From contig JAOTWT010000070.1 in the NCBI GenBank assembly GCA_029862725.1, positions 1 through 10,183 of the forward strand: DNA of 10,183 nucleotides. Reading direction: 5' to 3'. Within the stretch, counting starts at the first letter, position 1. Every line of letters begins with the position of its first letter. The position numbers and the translations under genes are program-made. Below the pieces are notes generated by a model. It was not told the DNA's origin and searched no databases. It saw nothing but the letters and a program-made list of their open reading frames with translations. Source of the stretch: Acidobacteriota bacterium. GTDB taxonomy: Bacteria > Acidobacteriota > Blastocatellia > Pyrinomonadales > Pyrinomonadaceae. This document shows positions 5,947 through 10,183 of this stretch, one piece after another.

Positions 5947-8118
5947 ATGACCAGATTTACTTCCGCAATCGCGTTGGGTCTCGCTGCCATTGCAGTGTCA
6001 TACGGCCAGACCCCGACGGCCGTCCCGACGCCGCCGGTGGAAGATGATGTTGTTCAAATTACGACAAACCTGATTCAGATAGATGCGATCGTCACCGGAA
6101 AAAACAAAAAGCAGGTGACCGACCTCACGGTTGACGATTTCGAGATCTTCGAAAATGGAAAGAAAAGGGAGATTTCGTTTTTCTCCTATGTCTCGCTGGA
6201 TGGCGGAGCCGCGGTTGACCGGCAGAATCCAGTTGAAAGAACTTCCGGCAAAAAGGACGATGTGACGATTCCGACAACGCGGCTGAGTGCCAGCGAGGTT
6301 CGAAGAGTCTATGCGATCGTCGTCGACGATCTTGGGATTTCGTTTGAGAACTTTCCGTCGATCAAGCATTCCTTGAGAAAATTCGTGAATGAGGACGTCC
6401 AGCAGGGCGATCTCGTGGCGATAATCAGGACCGGCAGCGGGAGCGGCGCGCTGCAGTCGTTTACCTCGGACAAGAGACAATTGCTCGCCGCGATCGACCG
6501 CCTGCGTTGGAACGCTTACGGCCGCAGCGGCATCTCCAGTTTTGAGGGGATCCGGACAACACTTAAAGAAGATCTTGCCGGCCGCCTTGACTCGGAAGGG
6601 AACTCGACGACGCCCGAAGGCATCGACGAAGAACTCAACTTCGAGAAACAGATCGGAGACATAAGGCGTTCGAATTTTGAGGCTGGCACACTCGGGGCAC
6701 TCTCATACGTGATCCGCGGAATGGACGAGCTGCCGGGCCGAAAATCTATAATTCTGTTTTCCGAGGGGTTTACCTCGGTGACCTCCGACGATGATTTTCC
6801 GACCGCCGTTTTCGACCAGCTAAAGCTGATCGTCGATTATGCCAACCGTGCTTCGGTCACATTTTACACGATTGATCCCAGGGGATTGCAGGTACCGGGG
6901 ATGGCGCTGGCCGAAGATGACATCCGGGAGATCGTGCCAACGAACTCGACCGCAAGCAAAGCGCCGAAACTAGATGCGCGCGACCGGCTTTTCAGGGATT
7001 CGATAAGTACGCTCCGATATCTCGCATACGAAACGGGAGGCGTTCCGTTTGTCAACAACAACAGCCTGACGAAGGGCCTCGATACCGCGCTCGAAGATCA
7101 AAAAGGCTACTACCTGATAGCCTACGAGCCCGACGAGGAAACCTTCGACGCCTCGCGGGTTAAGTTCAACAACATATCCGTGCGGGTAAAGATTGACGGA
7201 TTGAAGGTGCGCACGAGAAACGGCTTTTATGCGATTCCGGACAAGAAAGGTACCCCGCTTTCGGATTCGGCGGAACGGCAGATTTACAGGGCGCTCACGT
7301 CGCCCTTCGATGCGGGAGAGATTTCGCTGACACTGAACACGCTTTTCGCCGTCGATGGACAACAGGAATTTATCCAGTCGCTTGTCTACATCGAGGGCAA
7401 GGACCTGAAATTTAAAGAGAACCCCGATGGCACGCGGTCTGCGAATTTCGATATTCTGGCCGTCACATTCGGAGATTCGAATGTTCCGATCGACGAGGCA
7501 TCACGAAACTACACGGTCACGCTGAGCGAGCAGAATTACCTTGACGCGGTCAAACATGGCTTTGTCTACAGGCTCGCAGTGCCCGTCAAGAAACCGGGCG
7601 CATTTCAGTTCAGGGTGGCTCTTCGCGATTCTGCCTCCGGGAAAGTCGGTTCCGCGTCTCAGTTCGTCTCGGTTCCCAACCTCAAGAAGAAAAGGCTGGC
7701 GATGTCGGGCATTGTCCTGAACCGGTATTCGGGCCGCGAATGGCAGCTATTGAAGGCCGGGACGACTCCCGTTACCCGGGAGAAGTACGACAACAGCATC
7801 GATAACGCCCTTCGCGTGTTCAGGACCGGGGATGTGCTTCAATTCGGATATGTGATCTACAACGCCCGGCCGAAGTCGGATATTTTGCTCCGGACGCGGC
7901 TTATAAAAGACGGTCGGATCGTACTCGAGGGGGCCCCTGGCTCACTGGACACGACGGCGGCGAAAGATCCCGCGCATATTGAAACGGCGGGCGCGATCAC
8001 ACTCGGGAAGAACCTCGACCCCGGAAATTACCTGCTTCAGGTAATTGTGCGCGATATGAAATCAAAAAAACGGAGCGCGCTCGCGACCCAATGGGTGGAG
8101 TTTGAAATAATCGACTGA
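5947..8118 (+). CDS. Secreted VWFA-related (acidobacterial type) domain protein
   Basis: From the ATG at 5947 the protein has 723 residues. Residues 1-20 form a signal peptide (MTRFTSAIALGLAAIAVSYG) with likely cleavage before QTPT. A short Pro/Thr linker follows, then the VWFA-related acidobacterial domain (about 35-432). Its start has the characteristic sequence ITTNLIQIDAIVTGKNKKQV followed by TDLTVDDFEIFENGKK. The central strand VYAIVVDDLGIS (121-132) has D127, D128 and S132 where a metal-ion adhesion site would lie, in the relaxed form usual for this family. LPGRKSIILFSEGF (about 263-276) is a second core strand. The C-terminal 290 residues are beta-rich and not recognisable as a named domain. 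The family is secreted, very numerous in Acidobacteria and of unknown function; adhesion or cell-surface interaction is a guess. The gene is preceded by its own candidate promoter. Confidence 0.88.
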   Translation: MTRFTSAIALGLAAIAVSYGQTPTAVPTPPVEDDVVQITTNLIQIDAIVTGKNKKQVTDLTVDDFEIFENGKKREISFFSYVSLDGGAAVDRQNPVERTSGKKDDVTIPTTRLSASEVRRVYAIVVDDLGISFENFPSIKHSLRKFVNEDVQQGDLVAIIRTGSGSGALQSFTSDKRQLLAAIDRLRWNAYGRSGISSFEGIRTTLKEDLAGRLDSEGNSTTPEGIDEELNFEKQIGDIRRSNFEAGTLGALSYVIRGMDELPGRKSIILFSEGFTSVTSDDDFPTAVFDQLKLIVDYANRASVTFYTIDPRGLQVPGMALAEDDIREIVPTNSTASKAPKLDARDRLFRDSISTLRYLAYETGGVPFVNNNSLTKGLDTALEDQKGYYLIAYEPDEETFDASRVKFNNISVRVKIDGLKVRTRNGFYAIPDKKGTPLSDSAERQIYRALTSPFDAGEISLTLNTLFAVDGQQEFIQSLVYIEGKDLKFKENPDGTRSANFDILAVTFGDSNVPIDEASRNYTVTLSEQNYLDAVKHGFVYRLAVPVKKPGAFQFRVALRDSASGKVGSASQFVSVPNLKKKRLAMSGIVLNRYSGREWQLLKAGTTPVTREKYDNSIDNALRVFRTGDVLQFGYVIYNARPKSDILLRTRLIKDGRIVLEGAPGSLDTTAAKDPAHIETAGAITLGKNLDPGNYLLQVIVRDMKSKKRSALATQWVEFEIID

Positions 8119-8135
8119 CAAACTTCAGCATCAGG

Positions 8136-8163
8136 TTGACAGTGTTCCAAAACCCATTATTAA
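8136..8163 (+). promoter_or_regulatory. Candidate promoter of the muramidase gene, near-leaderless
   Basis: A perfect TTGACA (8136-8141) lies 16 bases before TATTAA (8158-8163, 4 of 6 matches). Transcription would start at about 8170, only about 6 bases before the ATG at 8176. No Shine-Dalgarno sequence is present in the gap. If used, this promoter would give an almost leaderless mRNA. Confidence 0.4.
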
Positions 8164-8175
8164 TTTTAATGAACT

Positions 8176-8985
8176 ATGCCAAAACAAAAACTATCAAATG
8201 ACGACTACTGCAGGGCGGCGGGCCGGCTGAATTGCGATGTTGCCGCGATCAAGGCTGTCGCTTCGGTTGAATCGAGGGGCAACGGTTTCGACACCAAGGA
8301 CCGTCCCAAGATCCTCTTTGAACGACACAAGTTTGCGAAGTATACAAACGGGAAGTACATCAACTCGCACCCGCATATCTGTAACTGGACGGCTGGGGGT
8401 TATGGCCCTTCGAGTGCGCAATACGACCGCTTCTCCGAAGCGTTTATGCTCGACCCGGAAGCCGCGATGATGTCGGCAAGCTGGGGCAAGTTCCAGATCA
8501 TGGGATTTAATTTTGCGGTATGCGGATTCAAGTCGGTATCGGATTTTGTCGACGCGATGAAAGAAAACGAGGGACGCCATCTTGATGCGTTTGTCGAGTT
8601 TGTCGTCGTAAATATGCTCGATGACGAGCTGCGCAAAAACAAATGGGCCGATTTCGCCCGCGGCTACAATGGTCCGGACTACAAGAAAAACCAGTACGAC
8701 ACCAAGATGGCCGCCGCATTCAAGGAGTTCAAGGCGGAAAATGTCGACTGCAGCAAGTTCGGCGGCACGAAGAAATGGACGGCTCTCAGGCTGAATGATA
8801 CCGGCCCTAACGTAAAACTGGTTCAGGAAGGGCTCGTGACCGAACTCTTACTTTCGCCGGCGGATGTCGATGGGGAGTTTGGGCCACGGACCGAGATGGC
8901 GATCAAGGCATTCCAGTGCCTGAACGGACTGAAGGTGGACGGCGTCGTCGGCAAGGTGACACGTCGGAAACTGCTGGAGCTTTAA
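8176..8985 (+). CDS. Endolysin-like N-acetylmuramidase with peptidoglycan-binding domain
   Basis: This 269-residue protein has an N-terminal N-acetylmuramidase domain (DUF3380 type, about 15-185) and a C-terminal peptidoglycan-binding domain of the PG_binding_1 type (about 202-267). Diagnostic muramidase segments are AVASVESRGNGF (27-38, with E32 the probable catalytic Glu), RPKILFERHKF (43-53), SASWGKFQIMGFNF (100-113) and FARGYNGPDY (160-169). VKLVQEGL, VDGEFGPRTEMAIKAFQ and VDGVVG mark the binding domain. The family cleaves the glycan backbone of peptidoglycan and is best known from phage endolysins. There is no signal peptide, so export would need a holin or another secretion route, or lysis. 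No phage gene flanks it; the upstream neighbour is the VWFA gene, 57 bases away. It may be a domesticated phage lysin or a cargo lysozyme. The stop lies 5 bases before the heptamer array. Confidence 0.9.
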   Translation: MPKQKLSNDDYCRAAGRLNCDVAAIKAVASVESRGNGFDTKDRPKILFERHKFAKYTNGKYINSHPHICNWTAGGYGPSSAQYDRFSEAFMLDPEAAMMSASWGKFQIMGFNFAVCGFKSVSDFVDAMKENEGRHLDAFVEFVVVNMLDDELRKNKWADFARGYNGPDYKKNQYDTKMAAAFKEFKAENVDCSKFGGTKKWTALRLNDTGPNVKLVQEGLVTELLLSPADVDGEFGPRTEMAIKAFQCLNGLKVDGVVGKVTRRKLLEL

Positions 8986-8989
8986 GTCG

Positions 8990-9777
8990 AGGAGTCAGGA
9001 TTCAGGATTCAGGATTCAGGATTCAGAGTTGGGGGTTTAGGATTCAGGATTCAGGATTCAGGATTCGGACTTCAGGGTTTAGGATTCAGGATTCAGGGTT
9101 CGAATTCAGGATTCAGGATTCAGGATTCAGGATTCAGGGTTCGAATTCAGGATTCAGGATTCAGGATTCAGAGTTCAGGGTTCACGGTTCAGGATTCAGA
9201 GTTTAGGGTTCAGGATTCAGGATTCAGGATTCAGGATTCAGAGTTCAGGGTTTAGGATTCAGGATTCAGGATTCAGAGTTCAGGGTTCAGGGTCCAGGGT
9301 TCAGGATTCAGGATTCAGGATTCAGGATTCAGGATTCAGGATTCAGAGTTTAGGGTTCAGGGTCCAGGGTTCAGGTTTCAGGATTCAGGATTCAGGATTC
9401 AGAATTCAGAGTTCAGGGTTTAGGATTCAGGATTCAGAGTTCAGGGTTCAGGGTCCAGGTTTCAGGATTCAGGATTCAGGATTCAGGATTCAGAGTTCAG
9501 GGTTCAGGGTCCAGGGTTCAGGATTCAGGATTCAGAGTTCAGGGTTCAGGGTTCGAATTCAGGATTCAGGATTCAGGGTTTAGAGTTTAGGATTCAGGAT
9601 TCAGGATTCAGGATTCAGAGTTTAGGGTTCAGGGTTCACGGTTCAGGATTCAGAGTTCAGGGTTTAGGGTTCAGGGTTCAGGATTCAGGGTTTAGAGTTT
9701 AGGATTCAGGATTCAGGATTCAGAGTTCAAGGTGCAGGGTTTAGGGTTCACGGTTCAGGGCTTAAGGTTGAGAGTCC
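8990..9777 (+). repeat. Heptanucleotide array, consensus AGGATTC, 113 units
   Basis: The stretch divides into 113 consecutive units, all 7 bases except three 6-base GAATTC units at 9102, 9143 and 9555. By hand count 53 units are exactly AGGATTC. Most others are point variants: AGAGTTC or AGAGTTT, AGGGTTC, AGGGTTT, AGGGTCC, ACGGTTC, AGGTTTC. AGGATTC occurs in 18 runs of 1-6 units. Twelve of these runs are followed directly by an AGAGTTY-type unit, then usually one to three AGGG-type units. The last units (from 9729) are more degenerate. There are no spacers, so it is not CRISPR. Heptanucleotide arrays (STRR sequences) are known from cyanobacteria; whether this one is related is unknown. Confidence 0.95.
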
Positions 9778-9781
9778 CGAA

Positions 9782-9864
9782 CTGAATCCTGAATCCTGAA
9801 TCCTGACTCCTGAATTCGAATCCTGAATCCTGAATTCGAATCCTGAATCCTGAATTCGAATCCT
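9782..9864 (-). repeat. Inverted end of the heptamer array
   Basis: Here the heptamers appear in reverse orientation: three GAATCCT units, one GACTCCT, then two 20-base units made of GAATTC + GAATCCT + GAATCCT and a partial third (9812-9864). Bases 9782-9811 are the perfect reverse complement of 8990-9019. The match includes the variant AGGAGTC, which occurs in the forward array only as its first unit (8990-8996). The segment ends 10 bases before the selB ATG, so it can fold back on AGGATTC runs of the forward array in DNA or RNA. Confidence 0.9.
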
Positions 9865-9874
9865 CGTTTCGCGT

Positions 9875-10183
9875 ATGAACATCATCATCGGCACGGCCGG
9901 ACACATCGACCACGGAAAAACCTCGCTCGTCCGGTCATTGACCGGGGTTGATGCCGATCGCCTGCCGGAAGAAAAAAAACGTGGAATAACGATCGACCTT
10001 GGGTTTGCCGAGCTCTCCGAAGGCGATGACCGGATTGGTTTTGTGGATGTGCCGGGTCACGAGCGGTTTGTCAAAAACATGCTCGCCGGTGCGAGCGGGA
10101 TCGATGCCGTCGTCCTCGTTGTGGCCGCCGACGAGGGTGTGATGCCCCAGACAAGGGAGCATTTTGATATATGCCGCCTTTTG
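9875..10183 (+). CDS. selB: Selenocysteine-specific translation elongation factor SelB, N-terminal part (runs off right edge)
   Basis: The first 103 codons are present and the frame is open to the window edge. GTPase motifs are G1 GHIDHGKT (9-16), the switch I region RGITIDLGFA (36-45, with T39) and G3 DVPGHE (58-63), followed by RFVKNMLAGASGIDAVVLVV and AADEGVMPQTREH. The combination GTAGHIDHGKTSLV, LTGVDADRLPEEKKRGITID and PQTREHFDI separates SelB from EF-Tu and from IF2. SelB delivers selenocysteyl-tRNA to UGA codons marked by a SECIS element, so the organism probably makes selenoproteins; selA, selC and selD are not in the window. No ribosome binding site or promoter is visible: the region just upstream is the inverted end of the heptamer array, whose last base is 10 bases before the ATG. 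Confidence 0.93.
   Translation, partial: MNIIIGTAGHIDHGKTSLVRSLTGVDADRLPEEKKRGITIDLGFAELSEGDDRIGFVDVPGHERFVKNMLAGASGIDAVVLVVAADEGVMPQTREHFDICRLL

Noticed and set aside
8916..9206. Plus-strand ORF running into the heptamer array, with heptapeptide repeats (DSGFRIQ)
   Set aside because: It overlaps the muramidase gene in another frame and its peptide repeat is simply the 7-base DNA period read three times. There is no ribosome binding site or domain.
8990..9777. CRISPR array or telomere-like end
   Set aside because: Units are contiguous with no unique spacers and no cas genes. AGGGTTT units equal the plant telomere heptamer, but they are a minority and the array is internal, followed directly by selB.

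Overview
The window looks like a chromosomal segment of an acidobacterium, most plausibly class Blastocatellia (Pyrinomonadaceae-like). The strongest clue is a large secreted protein with the VWFA-related domain that is greatly expanded in Acidobacteria. A periplasmic two-component propeller sensor and moderately GC-rich coding DNA with AT-richer, repeat-filled gaps fit this. The assignment is inferred from gene content, not from a marker gene.

Layout. Positions 1-1804 are on the minus strand: a NarL/LuxR-type response regulator followed by the N-terminal 303 residues of a propeller sensor that runs off the left edge. They are separated by a small double-hairpin, REP-like element. From 1805 to 2098 a divergent intergenic region holds a degenerate 27-bp tandem repeat that ends in inverted copies of itself. 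On the plus strand follow a HINT-type HIT-domain protein and, 10 bases later, a TPR lipoprotein. Next come a gap rich in small dyads, a 706-residue GAF-GAF-AAA+-Fis sigma-54 activator with a variant GAFTGA loop (GSFTDA), a VWFA-related secreted protein with a readable promoter and ribosome binding site, and an endolysin-like N-acetylmuramidase with a C-terminal peptidoglycan-binding domain. The whole space from 5 bases after the muramidase stop to 10 bases before the next start is filled by a heptanucleotide array. The window ends in the N-terminal 103 residues of SelB, the selenocysteine-specific elongation factor.

How the parts relate. The response regulator and sensor probably form one two-component system. 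HIT and TPR lipoprotein may be co-transcribed. The sigma-54 activator, the VWFA protein and the muramidase are probably separate transcription units, with candidate promoters before the last two. No pathway obviously links all the genes.

The most unusual object is the 875-bp array at 8990-9864. It has 113 units in unbroken heptamer phase (only three are 6-mers), a higher-order pattern of AGGATTC runs punctuated by AGAGTTY and AGGGTYY units, and a short inverted segment at its 3' end. A 30-bp stretch of that segment is the perfect reverse complement of the array's first 30 bases. The array therefore forms the whole leader region of selB. The repeat upstream of the response regulator has the same general design (tandem units, then an inverted end), which suggests a recurrent intergenic repeat class in this genome. 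No rRNA, tRNA, CRISPR, transposase or prophage structural gene was seen.
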